8,199 nt of DNA from CAJQQY01 sp964352225 (GCA_964352225.1 CAYGRM010000308.1:1-8199), one strand, 5' to 3'. Shown: positions 1 to 6,976, counted from the first letter of the stretch. Notes: generated by a model not told the origin, from the letters alone. Program-made: numbers and translations.

Positions 1-78
1 ATTTATGACTTTTCTTTCGTTGATTTCTTTAGGATAAATTTTTCATTATGCCGGTTTCATTTGGCATTTTTTAACTAA
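1..78 (+). pseudogene. Probable upstream, out-of-frame piece of the YfhO-family gene
   Basis: The frame of the downstream YfhO-like ORF is closed by TAA at 35-37. The frame starting at base 1 stays open until TAA at 76-78 and reads IYDFSFVDFFRINFSL over its first 16 codons. Its D-F-F-R stretch resembles the D-x-x-R that, as I recall the family, precedes a transmembrane segment here. The frame of the downstream ORF becomes family-like from about base 47 (YAGFIWHFLTNK). A single-base indel near the T run at 39-43 would join the two. Only 34 bases precede the stop, so the evidence is thin. The cause could be a real mutation or a sequencing error in a homopolymer. Confidence 0.35.
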
Positions 79-1066
79 TAAAATAAAACAAAATATTTTA
101 TTAGTTGGTTTGGCTGCGATTACGATTGGAGATTTGTGGACAGTTGGTAAAAGGTATTTGAATGAGGATAATTTTGTCAACAAAAGAAAATATGAAACTT
201 ATCAAAATCCACGACCAGTTGATACTCAAATTTTAAAGGACAAAGATCTTCATTATAGAGTCCATGATTTTACGATTAATTTTGTAAACTCTTCTTCTAC
301 TTCTTATTTTCATAATACGATTGGAGGATACCATCCAGCGAAACTTCAAAGAATTCAAGATTTACTTGAAAGAAATATTTCAAGTGAGGATAATGCACTT
401 CGAAGAGGTTTGTCCTCTGCTACTAGTGATGATCTTTTTGGAAATATTCCGGTTTTTAATATGCTAAATACCAAGTATTTTATTGGAAATCCGGATGCAG
501 GGCCAATTAGAAATCCACGTGCCATGGGAAATGCTTGGTTTGTGGATAACTTGAAAATGGTAGAAACATCTAATGCCGAAATTAATGCGTTGAAAGGCCT
601 AGATGTAGCTTCAACTGCTATCGTCCACAATGAATTTTCGGACTACGTGAGTGGATTAAATCTGACTAAAAATGGAACGATTAAGTTGACAGATTATAAA
701 CCTAATCACATGACTTACCAAAGTAATTCAACAAGTGATCAGCTAGCATTATTTTCTGAGGTTTGGTATGGGCCCAACAAAGGTTGGCAAGCATATATTG
801 ATGGAAATCCAGTAGATCATATTCGAGCTAATTACATTTTACGAGGGCTAAAAGTACCAGCTGGAGATCATAAAATTGAATTTGTTTTTGCGCCAAAATC
901 ATATTCAATTGGAAAAATTATCACGTTGATTTGTTCTTTAGCCATCGTTTTATCTTTTTTATGGTTTGCTTATAATTCCTTAATGAAATATATAAATGAG
1001 GAAAATAGTGTTGCTGTGAATGATGAAAAATTGAAACAAACAGCTTCTAAAAAGAAAAAGAAATAA
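38..1066 (+). CDS. C-terminal part of a YfhO-family membrane protein, probably a broken gene
   Basis: Family members are large (around 800 residues), multi-pass inner-membrane proteins related to GT-C glycosyltransferases. B. subtilis YfhO takes part in lipoteichoic acid glycosylation, and the Bacteroidetes role is unknown. Numbering from the TTG at 110 (318 residues), the hallmarks are DLWTVGKRYL (8-17), HNTIGGYHPAKLQRIQDL (68-85), NMLNTKYFI (117-125), GNAWFV (140-145), SEVWYGPNKGWQAYIDG (216-232) and NYILRGLKVPAG (241-252). A last membrane segment (about 267-287) and a lysine-rich tail follow. The TTG is not a convincing start. It has no ribosome binding signal, and in-frame codons from 38 onward already read like the family (GFIWHFLTNKIKQNILLVGL). 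The real gene should begin far upstream of the window, but TAA at 35-37 closes this frame, so as given the gene is interrupted. A YfhO gene next to a glycosyltransferase fits a polysaccharide locus. The family call is firm; the break is likely but could be a sequencing error. Confidence 0.8.
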   Translation: MFHYAGFIWHFLTNKIKQNILLVGLAAITIGDLWTVGKRYLNEDNFVNKRKYETYQNPRPVDTQILKDKDLHYRVHDFTINFVNSSSTSYFHNTIGGYHPAKLQRIQDLLERNISSEDNALRRGLSSATSDDLFGNIPVFNMLNTKYFIGNPDAGPIRNPRAMGNAWFVDNLKMVETSNAEINALKGLDVASTAIVHNEFSDYVSGLNLTKNGTIKLTDYKPNHMTYQSNSTSDQLALFSEVWYGPNKGWQAYIDGNPVDHIRANYILRGLKVPAGDHKIEFVFAPKSYSIGKIITLICSLAIVLSFLWFAYNSLMKYINEENSVAVNDEKLKQTASKKKKK

Positions 1067-1075
1067 AGAGAAAAT

Positions 1076-1110
1076 TAGTTTAATAGTTTAATAGTTTAAT
1101 AGTTTATTAG
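1076..1110. repeat. Tandem 8-bp repeat (TAGTTTAA)
   Basis: TAGTTTAA occurs three times perfectly at 1076-1083, 1084-1091 and 1092-1099. A fourth unit with one change (TAGTTTAT) lies at 1100-1107, followed by a partial TAG. The array begins ten bases after the YfhO-family stop codon and runs directly into the hairpin at 1106-1146. Such short arrays can vary in copy number by slippage. Here that would change the spacing upstream of a candidate promoter for the glycosyltransferase. Confidence 0.85.
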
Positions 1111-1146
1111 GTAATCAGGTTTTACATTTGTACTTGATTACCTAAT
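1106..1146. terminator. Hairpin between the YfhO-family gene and the glycosyltransferase, possible terminator
   Basis: ATTAGGTAATCA at 1106-1117 is perfectly complementary to TGATTACCTAAT at 1135-1146. G-T, G-C and T-A pairs extend the stem inward to 15 pairs (1106-1120 with 1132-1146), leaving an 11-base loop. The + strand continues TTTAATTTTATA, which is U-rich but interrupted. The hairpin lies 40 bases after the upstream stop codon, so a weak terminator is plausible. It may instead be part of a dispersed repeat, because a near match occurs at 7824-7843 on the other strand. Confidence 0.45.
1123..1130 (+). promoter_or_regulatory. Candidate Bacteroidetes -7 promoter box for the glycosyltransferase
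   Basis: TACATTTG matches the Bacteroidetes -7 consensus TAnnTTTG exactly and lies 44 bases upstream of the ATG at 1175. No good -33 element (TTTG/TTG about 20 bases upstream) is visible, because that position falls in the 8-bp repeat array. The box sits in the loop and inner stem of the hairpin. An 8-base match can occur by chance in such AT-rich DNA. Confidence 0.35.
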
Positions 1147-1174
1147 TTAATTTTATACGGATTATTTAATTTTT

Positions 1175-2473
1175 ATGAAAAAAAAAGAGTTAGTCAAAAG
1201 AGTTTTAATCATCACCTATTATTGGGTTCCAATGGGTGGTTCGGGAGTTCAACGGTGGGTAAAGTTTTCAAAATACTTACCTGAGCATGGTTGGCAACCA
1301 GTTATTTATACTCCTTCCAATCCTGATTTTCCCTTGCGAGATGAATCCTTTTTGGCTGATGTTCCTGAAAGTTGTGAAGTAATTCGACAACCGATTTGGG
1401 AACCTTACCGATTGGCTTCTCTTTTTTCCAATAAAAAAAATCTAAATACTGGAATGCTCCGAAAAGGAGAAAATACCTCCTGGAAAGATAATTTCCTCAA
1501 CTATGTTCGCAGTAATTTTTTTATTCCTGACCCACGAGTTTTTTGGGTAAAAAAATCAATCAAGTTTCTAACAAAGTATTTACGTAAAAATCCAGTTGAT
1601 GTAATAGTCACCAATGGACCGCCACATAGTATGCATTTGATAGGTTTAGGATTGAAGAAAAAATTAGGGATAAAATGGATCGCAGATTTTCGAGATCCGT
1701 GGACTAATATTGATTTTTACCATTCCTTAAAATTAACGAAAAGCTCTGACCGTAAGCATAGAGTTTTGGAAAAAGAGGTAGTGAGTACCGCCGACATTGT
1801 TACGGTAGTCGGCAAATCGATGCAAGACGAATATCTTGAATATTCAGATCATGTAGAAGTGATAACGAATGGTTACGATCAATCTATTTCTCAAAAGGAA
1901 GTAATCCGAGACAGTAAGTTTTCTTTGGCTCATATTGGTTTAATGAATTCCGATCGTAATCCAAAAATGCTTTGGAAAGTTTTGAGAAAAATAGGAGAGG
2001 AGCAACCTGAATTTTTAGCAGATTTGGAAATTAAATTGATTGGGAAAGTAAGTGAAGATGTCTTAGAATCGATATCACAAAGTAAATTGACTACTAATTT
2101 AAAAATGATTGACTACGTTCCGCACAGCGAGGTTCATGGATTACAACAAGCTTCACAAATCCTTTTGTTGGTAGTGAATGATACACCCAATGCCAAGGGA
2201 ATTTTGACCGGAAAGATCTTTGAATATTTGATGGCTCGACGGCCAATCTTAGCTGTTGCTCCAGAGGACGGAGATTTGGCAGAGATTATTAATCAGACTG
2301 AATCGGGAGAAGTTTTTGGATTTTTAGAAATGGAAAAATTGGAAACTTTTATTTTAAAATCTTATCGACAATACCAAAAAGGTAGTCTGGAAATTCAATC
2401 GCATAGCATCGAAAAATATAGTCGGAGGAGCTTGACCAAGGATATGGTTGCTCTTTTTGAAAACCAATCCTAG
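1175..2473 (+). CDS. Glycosyltransferase, GT4-like (group 1), for surface polysaccharide
   Basis: This predicted cytoplasmic or membrane-associated enzyme should transfer a sugar from a nucleotide-sugar donor to a growing polysaccharide unit; donor and acceptor cannot be read from the sequence. The N-terminal Rossmann start RVLIITYYWVPMGGSGVQRW (9-28) carries the glycine-rich loop typical of this Bacteroidetes group. Then come NGPPHSMHLIG (147-157), DFRDPW (171-176), the domain-linking VITNGYD (229-235), and the C-terminal TGKIFEYLMARRPILAVAP (345-363) where GT4 enzymes bind the nucleotide. The classic EX7E motif is not obvious, which I recall as normal for this subgroup. At 432 residues it is full length. 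The ATG at 1175 places RVLIITYYW at the usual position; its upstream region is AT-rich without a Shine-Dalgarno sequence. The gene follows the YfhO-like gene on the same strand and converges with the flippase, 6 bases from its stop codon. Confidence 0.88.
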   Translation: MKKKELVKRVLIITYYWVPMGGSGVQRWVKFSKYLPEHGWQPVIYTPSNPDFPLRDESFLADVPESCEVIRQPIWEPYRLASLFSNKKNLNTGMLRKGENTSWKDNFLNYVRSNFFIPDPRVFWVKKSIKFLTKYLRKNPVDVIVTNGPPHSMHLIGLGLKKKLGIKWIADFRDPWTNIDFYHSLKLTKSSDRKHRVLEKEVVSTADIVTVVGKSMQDEYLEYSDHVEVITNGYDQSISQKEVIRDSKFSLAHIGLMNSDRNPKMLWKVLRKIGEEQPEFLADLEIKLIGKVSEDVLESISQSKLTTNLKMIDYVPHSEVHGLQQASQILLLVVNDTPNAKGILTGKIFEYLMARRPILAVAPEDGDLAEIINQTESGEVFGFLEMEKLETFILKSYRQYQKGSLEIQSHSIEKYSRRSLTKDMVALFENQS

Positions 2474-2479
2474 TGTAAT

Positions 2480-3976
2480 CTATTTCTTAAAGAACTTCAC
2501 CAACTTATTTAATCCACCTCTCACGATTCCATTGATATCAGGAGAAATTTCAAAATATAAAGTTAAGCCACCATAAACAATTGTCAATAAAGTTGAACGT
2601 AACAATATATTTACAATTGGATGAAAATTAAATGGAACGTAATAAATCATTCCCCAACATAACCCAGCAAGGAATAAAATTTTCAGCGTGGAGAAAGTAA
2701 ACGGTTGCATCTTGAAATTAATCCAAATGAAAATTAATTTAATGATATTAAATAAAGTCAAAGAGCAGAAAGTAGCAATCGCCGAACCAACTAACCCATA
2801 TTTAGGAATAAAAAGTAAATTGAAAATGATATTTAAAACAGCTAATATCATTAATGCATAAAAATTGAATTGGTACTTTTTGGAGAAGCTAATGATATCT
2901 GAATTTAAGCTAGTAGCTAGATCAACTAACTTAGCCATTCCTAAAAATAAAATCACATTGACTCCTGTTCGAATAACTTCTGGATTAGGCATTACATCAA
3001 CCAAATCATGAATAGATCCCCAAATGCCTAAAAAAACAAACCATCCAATCACCATCAAAACAGTCGATGATTTTTGATAAATAGATTTTATGTTTTCTAC
3101 ATCATTAGACTTCCAACTAGCAGAAATAATTGGTGAGGAAATGTCTATAATTGCTTTTGCCGGTTTCTTATTCTCTTCCGTATTTTCTTGGTCGATTCCA
3201 TAAATTCCACTCGAAGTAATGTCGATCATTCCTGCTACCATTAAGGTATCGATTTTGAAGGCGAGCTGACTTCCCAAAGCAGTTAATAATCCAAAAAGTG
3301 AAAATTTTTTAATCTCTTTTGCCAAAGAAGGTTTGATGAAATTGAGATTAAGCGTGAAAAAAAGTTGGCCTAGGGATTTGGTATAAATTAGAAAACCGAT
3401 GAGAACAATAATATAATTTAAAATGATCCCCCAAACAAAAAGTTGAGTATCTATAATTTTTCCTAAAAATAGAAGTGCTAGAATAGGTAGGGAAATTTTT
3501 ATAAAAATCTCAAAAATATTAGGAATGACCACTCGATTAAAGTTAGAAACATATTTATAAAATATGGCATTAAATGTAAAAAGAAAAACCATCGGAACGA
3601 GGTAATAAAAGTACTCCGTCAGCAAATCAATGCTTGCACTTTTTTTCAATAAAACATCAAGTAGTAAATATTTAAGGAGCGGTAAACAAAATAAAAAAAA
3701 TAAAAACCCAATAAGACTACCAATTAAAAGAAATCCTAAAAACCCATGATGTCCGGTTTTTGGATCTTTAAAGTCTGGAAAAAATTTGACAGCATGAGTA
3801 CTTAATCCTAACGAAAAAAACGAAACACTCAACATCGTACTGTCAATGATAACTTTGAATAGACCGTATAATTCAGGAATTCTTGGATAAATCAAAAGGG
3901 TACTAAACAGCCCAATGACCACCCCAAAATAACTTACAATCGTATGTTTTAAACCTTGTCTTTGAATGACTCCCAT
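2480..3976 (-). CDS. Wzx-like oligosaccharide flippase (polysaccharide biosynthesis protein, MATE/MOP superfamily)
   Basis: This predicted multi-pass inner-membrane protein should flip lipid-linked oligosaccharide from the cytoplasmic to the periplasmic face. The 498 residues carry about a dozen hydrophobic segments (roughly 12-32, 46-60, 79-105, 122-141, 150-171, 179-198, 228-250, 305-320, 338-356, 371-391, 396-419, 430-447, 454-475). The N-terminus MGVIQRQGLKHTIVSYFGVV and the part SGIYGI...SSPIISASWK (256-289) through VILFLGMAKLVD (341-352) and FKMQPFTFSTLKIL (421-434) match a Bacteroidetes flippase group I know. Odd: residues 262-271 are DQENTEENKK, where relatives have a hydrophobic stretch of the same length. 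This could impair the protein or reflect a local sequence problem. It is the last gene of the - strand operon, starting 9 bases after the TagB-like gene. It ends with TAG, 6 bases from the convergent glycosyltransferase, so no separate terminator fits between them. Confidence 0.88.
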   Translation of the reverse strand: MGVIQRQGLKHTIVSYFGVVIGLFSTLLIYPRIPELYGLFKVIIDSTMLSVSFFSLGLSTHAVKFFPDFKDPKTGHHGFLGFLLIGSLIGFLFFLFCLPLLKYLLLDVLLKKSASIDLLTEYFYYLVPMVFLFTFNAIFYKYVSNFNRVVIPNIFEIFIKISLPILALLFLGKIIDTQLFVWGIILNYIIVLIGFLIYTKSLGQLFFTLNLNFIKPSLAKEIKKFSLFGLLTALGSQLAFKIDTLMVAGMIDITSSGIYGIDQENTEENKKPAKAIIDISSPIISASWKSNDVENIKSIYQKSSTVLMVIGWFVFLGIWGSIHDLVDVMPNPEVIRTGVNVILFLGMAKLVDLATSLNSDIISFSKKYQFNFYALMILAVLNIIFNLLFIPKYGLVGSAIATFCSLTLFNIIKLIFIWINFKMQPFTFSTLKILFLAGLCWGMIYYVPFNFHPIVNILLRSTLLTIVYGGLTLYFEISPDINGIVRGGLNKLVKFFKK

Positions 3977-3985
3977 GTAGGAAAA

Positions 3986-5122
3986 TTAGGAATGACTTTT
4001 TATGAAATTGAATAATCGTTCACTTGCCTGTCCATCATTATATTGATGGAATCTTTGAGTGATAGCCGCTCTAAGTTCGCGATCTTTTGCTGGATTTTCG
4101 ATATTGTTTTTAATGCTTTGGATAAATTCTTTTTGAGTCAAAGTTTTGTCGCCACAAGTTACTTCCTCAAAATCAAAAAGTAATCCCCGCTCTTCTAAAT
4201 ATTGTTCTAGATCGTAAGGAATATAAATTATTGGACGATCAAGTAGCAAAAAATCAAAATAAACACTTGAATAATCAGTCAATAAAATATCACAATCCAA
4301 AAGCATTTGTTGAATATCTATATCATTAACGGCAGATGTTTTTATTTTAATATTTGGATTGTCTTTTACAATGTTTAATAATCTTTGATTAGTAGAATCT
4401 CTTTTATGTGGCTTGATAATTATTTCAATGTTATTTTTTGATAGAAAATGGTGGAGTTCATAATTATCAAAATCTGCAAATGGAAAAAATTCAGTAGGTG
4501 CAAAGTCTCTAAATGTAGGTAAATACAAGATGGTCGTTTTTTCTGTAGCCACTTGCTTTACATCTTTTTGATTGAAATATATATCATTTCGAGGAAGCCC
4601 AAAAATTTTAAAAGTTTCCTTGGGGTATCTAAATGCTCTCATCATACTTTCTCTTTCCGTTTCAGAGGAAACCAAAAAGTAATTTAAATTCAAATTAATC
4701 TCACCACTAACATTCACTTTTGAAAGATAGCCAACATTTTTAAAGGTAATGGCATGCCACATATTAACTACAATCTGCTTTTTATTTGTAGGGATAAATG
4801 GAAAAATATCTCCATTGCCGTTAGTTAATAAAACAAATTTAGATCGAAGGTATACTGATAAAGCTTGATAGGAAAAAGCATAAATGATGTGATCACCAAA
4901 TTTACTTTCTAATTTAGAATATAATTTTTTGTTTTTAGTAATAAGAAAAAATTTAAACTCATTTTGATGTTGGTTGTACAAAAACTCAAAGAAGTATTTA
5001 CTATTATCGTTATAAAAATTGGAATTAGGAATACCAATCAAAATCATAGTTTTGTCCTTTGGGTAAAATTCACAAAACCACTTAAAAAGAGAACTGAAAA
5101 TTTTTTGTAAAAATAATTTCAT
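3986..5122 (-). CDS. CDP-glycerol glycerophosphotransferase family protein (TagB/TagF-like)
   Basis: Enzymes of this family (Pfam Glyphos_transf) move glycerol phosphate, or a related polyol phosphate, from a CDP donor to a membrane-linked acceptor. In Gram-positives they build teichoic acid; in Gram-negatives they occur in capsule and O-antigen loci. The 378 residues begin with a basic, hydrophobic patch (MKLFLQKIFSSLFKWF) that could associate with the membrane. Motifs follow in family order: NMWHAITFKNVGY (120-132, candidate catalytic His123), VSSETERESM (151-160), IFGLPRND (173-180), LYLPTFRD (199-206), IIIKPH (234-239, second conserved His239) and LLTDYSSVYFDFL (280-292). The usual WHG is WHA here. 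The length fits a single-domain TagB-type enzyme. The gene is the middle one of the operon, 3 bases after the methyltransferase and 9 before the flippase. The real donor (CDP-glycerol, CDP-ribitol or another) cannot be told from sequence alone. Confidence 0.88.
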   Translation of the reverse strand: MKLFLQKIFSSLFKWFCEFYPKDKTMILIGIPNSNFYNDNSKYFFEFLYNQHQNEFKFFLITKNKKLYSKLESKFGDHIIYAFSYQALSVYLRSKFVLLTNGNGDIFPFIPTNKKQIVVNMWHAITFKNVGYLSKVNVSGEINLNLNYFLVSSETERESMMRAFRYPKETFKIFGLPRNDIYFNQKDVKQVATEKTTILYLPTFRDFAPTEFFPFADFDNYELHHFLSKNNIEIIIKPHKRDSTNQRLLNIVKDNPNIKIKTSAVNDIDIQQMLLDCDILLTDYSSVYFDFLLLDRPIIYIPYDLEQYLEERGLLFDFEEVTCGDKTLTQKEFIQSIKNNIENPAKDRELRAAITQRFHQYNDGQASERLFNFIKSHS

Positions 5123-5125
5123 GAA

Positions 5126-5752
5126 TTATATTTTTTGCCCAATCATTCTGATTACCACAGGATCTTCCGTTTTGTAAGGAGCTAAACCTTTTGACTCTAA
5201 ACTATAAATAACATCAAATCCATTTTCAGCAAATCGATTATTTAACTCTTTCAAAACTATAAATCTTCGATAGTGATCGCTAAAGAAAGCATTATCTGGC
5301 AATGCTTCACCAACTCCGAAAAGCTCATCTTTTACACTTCTGACCTCCACAAAAAAGAGTCCATTAGGCTTCAAGTTTTTGGAAGCCCACTCGATTAATT
5401 TTTTTTCACCTTCCTTATCGATCGCATGAATAGTAAATCTAGAATACAAAAAATCACTTTTTTCTAATTCAGATAAATCAGTCATATCTGCAGCTAAAAA
5501 ATTCAGGTTTTTTGTTTCCTCAAATTTATCAGCGAGATAGGCTATTTCTTTTTGACATTGATCTATTGCCAATACATTTATCCCTTGTTGGGCAAAATGT
5601 TTACTATCTCTTGCATTGCCACATCCGAACTCAATTAACCTTTTTCCTGATTTTAAAAAAGGAGTGACGAACTCTGCAAAAGGAGAACAATTAGATGGTT
5701 CTCGGTTTTTAGAATAGTAATTTTCCCAATAGGATGATGATGATGAATTCAT
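5126..5752 (-). CDS. Class I SAM-dependent methyltransferase
   Basis: A small cytoplasmic methyltransferase of 208 residues with a Rossmann fold. Motif I is RLIEFGCGNARDS (38-50), the SAM-binding glycine-rich loop. The acidic residue after strand 2 is D64 (LAIDQC), motif II is LAADMTDL (86-93), and a post-II segment SRFTIHAID (104-112) precedes LKPNGLFFVEVRS (127-139). The N-terminus SYWENYYSKNREPSNCSPFAEFV resembles methyltransferases found in polysaccharide clusters. Position in the operon, 3 bases before the TagB-like gene, suggests that it methylates a sugar, a phosphate-linked unit or a chain end of the polymer, but the substrate is unknown. The start at 5752 follows an A-rich leader (TTTTAAATG). 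Four consecutive TCA codons and one TCC just after the start code for five serines, a short trinucleotide repeat at 5735-5746 that could vary in length harmlessly. Confidence 0.85.
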   Translation of the reverse strand: MNSSSSSYWENYYSKNREPSNCSPFAEFVTPFLKSGKRLIEFGCGNARDSKHFAQQGINVLAIDQCQKEIAYLADKFEETKNLNFLAADMTDLSELEKSDFLYSRFTIHAIDKEGEKKLIEWASKNLKPNGLFFVEVRSVKDELFGVGEALPDNAFFSDHYRRFIVLKELNNRFAENGFDVIYSLESKGLAPYKTEDPVVIRMIGQKI

Positions 5753-5781
5753 TTAAAAGTATTTTTCTTATTGTTATTTTT

Positions 5782-5796
5782 GATCAGGTACTGATC
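5782..5796. other. Small perfect palindrome in the methyltransferase leader
   Basis: GATCAG (5782-5787) and CTGATC (5791-5796) form a 6-bp stem with a 3-base loop. It lies about 30 bases upstream of the methyltransferase start and a few bases after the likely transcription start implied by the box at 5810-5817. It may be a 5'-end hairpin of the mRNA or an operator. It could equally be chance. Confidence 0.4.
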
Positions 5797-5809
5797 TGAA
5801 TTGCGGGTG

Positions 5810-5817
5810 CAAAGTTG
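5810..5817 (-). promoter_or_regulatory. Candidate -7 promoter box for the methyltransferase-TagB-flippase operon
   Basis: Read on the - strand the sequence is CAACTTTGCACC. It matches the Bacteroidetes -7 consensus TAnnTTTG at all but the first base, and the trailing CACC is common in Bacteroidetes promoters as I recall them. It lies about 58 bases upstream of the ATG at 5752, in the 126-base gap after the glycosyltransferase. No clear -33 element is seen. If real, the three-gene operon can be expressed separately from the upstream glycosyltransferase. Confidence 0.4.
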
Positions 5818-5878
5818 CATTAAATTCCCATATATTTTATAATCAATTCTATGATAAAATATTCTGTTTTTTAACTGC

Positions 5879-6925
5879 TCAAATTAATTCAAAAAAAGCT
5901 TTTGCTCTTTCCTGCTGACTATAATTTTCTATAATTCTAGTCCTTGCTTTTTTTCCTAAATTGTTAGTAGATAAATCTTGAAGAATAGATTTTAAAAGTT
6001 TTTCCAAAAGTATTGGATCTCTTTTTTCCAAAATAAAACCTGTATCTCTAATTATGTCGGGAAGTGCATTAACCCTAGAAACTATCGGAATACATTCACA
6101 GAGCATTGCTTCACAAAGAGCAACTCCAAATCCTTCGGAATTAGATAATTGAAAATAATAAGTTGTTGCTTGCAATCTTTCTTTTAATTTTTCTGGAACT
6201 AATCTACCATGGCAAATCACATTCTGTGGAATTTCTCTTTCTCCTAAGTTATTAATGCCTACAAAATGAAAGGTGTGATTAGGAAATTTATCGACAATTT
6301 CTAAAATCAAATCTCCTCCTTTTAAGGCAAATTGCCCATTGGATAATACGGTGATAAATGATTTTTGATCCCTTTTTACAGATTTATTTATTTCCCAATT
6401 AGCTATATTTAATCCATTTGGAATTACTTGATAGGGGGTTTTTACACTTGGTAAATGATATTGAAATCCTTGGTAGATAGTATAGTCAGCATAATAGTTA
6501 TTTTCTGAATAAACTAATGACTGACTTACCGGTAAAAGCATTTTAGCCCATTGATACGATTTTTTTAAAATAAATTTCAACCAAGGTTTTCTAAGGTCTC
6601 CATAATTCAATTCTGGAAAAGCAGCACAATCAGTTCCATTCAAAATGATAAATGTGGGAATATTCCTGACTCTCCCAATCAAGGATGGAAAGAATGACCA
6701 GTAACCACCAAACGATATGATGATTGCTTGGCATTTGTAACTATAAAAAAGGACAAAAAAGAATTGGTGAATAATGAATAAAGGAGTGAAAATTTTGTTT
6801 GACCAATTGTAAAAATTTGTAACTACAGTATATTTTTTAGCTAAGAATGATAGATCCTCTTTTACAAAAGTACTCAACGATGGTGCGATGTAAATAATTT
6901 TTTTTTTGTAAAAATCAGTATCCAT
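5879..6925 (-). CDS. Glycosyltransferase family 4 (group 1)
   Basis: This predicted retaining glycosyltransferase should act at the cytoplasmic face of the inner membrane and add one sugar to the polysaccharide unit. The C-terminal GT4 domain is clear: QVIPNGLN (166-173), SNGQFALKGGDLILE (195-209), a donor-loop region around ICHGRLVPEKLKERL (237-251), and the EX7E motif in SEGFGVALCEAM (263-274) with E264 and E272. The N-terminal half is more divergent, with YIAPSLSTF (12-20), a hydrophobic stretch at about 45-62 that may touch the membrane, and SFGGYWSFFPSLIG (71-84). At 348 residues it is near full length, on the short side for GT4. TGA ends the gene; a 126-base AT-rich gap separates it from the methyltransferase, so they may be one or two transcripts. 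Donor and linkage cannot be told from sequence. Confidence 0.87.
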   Translation of the reverse strand: MDTDFYKKKIIYIAPSLSTFVKEDLSFLAKKYTVVTNFYNWSNKIFTPLFIIHQFFFVLFYSYKCQAIIISFGGYWSFFPSLIGRVRNIPTFIILNGTDCAAFPELNYGDLRKPWLKFILKKSYQWAKMLLPVSQSLVYSENNYYADYTIYQGFQYHLPSVKTPYQVIPNGLNIANWEINKSVKRDQKSFITVLSNGQFALKGGDLILEIVDKFPNHTFHFVGINNLGEREIPQNVICHGRLVPEKLKERLQATTYYFQLSNSEGFGVALCEAMLCECIPIVSRVNALPDIIRDTGFILEKRDPILLEKLLKSILQDLSTNNLGKKARTRIIENYSQQERAKAFFELI

Positions 6926-6968
6926 GAAAACAAAATTAGTAAAATCGGTTTGTTATAAATTTCAAATT

Positions 6969-6976
6969 CAAAAGTA
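6969..6976 (-). promoter_or_regulatory. Candidate -7 promoter box for the GT4 glycosyltransferase
   Basis: On the - strand this reads TACTTTTG, an exact fit to the Bacteroidetes -7 consensus TAnnTTTG, 43 bases upstream of the ATG at 6925. A T-rich patch (TTTTCAC, about 6991-6997) lies where a -33 element might be, but does not match the consensus well. The strong terminator just upstream makes a promoter in this gap necessary if the gene is expressed. Confidence 0.4.

Noticed and set aside
110..112. TTG as a genuine start codon for a 318-residue protein
   Set aside because: Family-like coding continues upstream of it in the same frame, no ribosome binding site is seen, and the family is much longer.
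355..630. 91-codon open frame on the - strand inside the YfhO-family gene
   Set aside because: It lies fully antisense to a region with clear family motifs, resembles no known protein and has no start signals, so it is a shadow of the real frame.
5735..5749. Phase-variable TCA repeat at the methyltransferase start
   Set aside because: The unit is three bases, so a change in copy number would add or remove serines without shifting the frame. It is not an on/off switch.
5832..5862. ATATTTTAT/ATAAAATAT inverted repeat as terminator of the GT4 gene
   Set aside because: The 9-bp stem consists only of A-T pairs, has a 13-base loop and lacks a following T run on the - strand. It is expected by chance in such AT-rich DNA.
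6931..6938. TAATTTTG on the - strand as promoter of the GT4 glycosyltransferase
   Set aside because: It matches the -7 consensus but lies only 5 bases before the start codon, so the transcript would begin inside the gene. The box at 6969-6976 is better placed.
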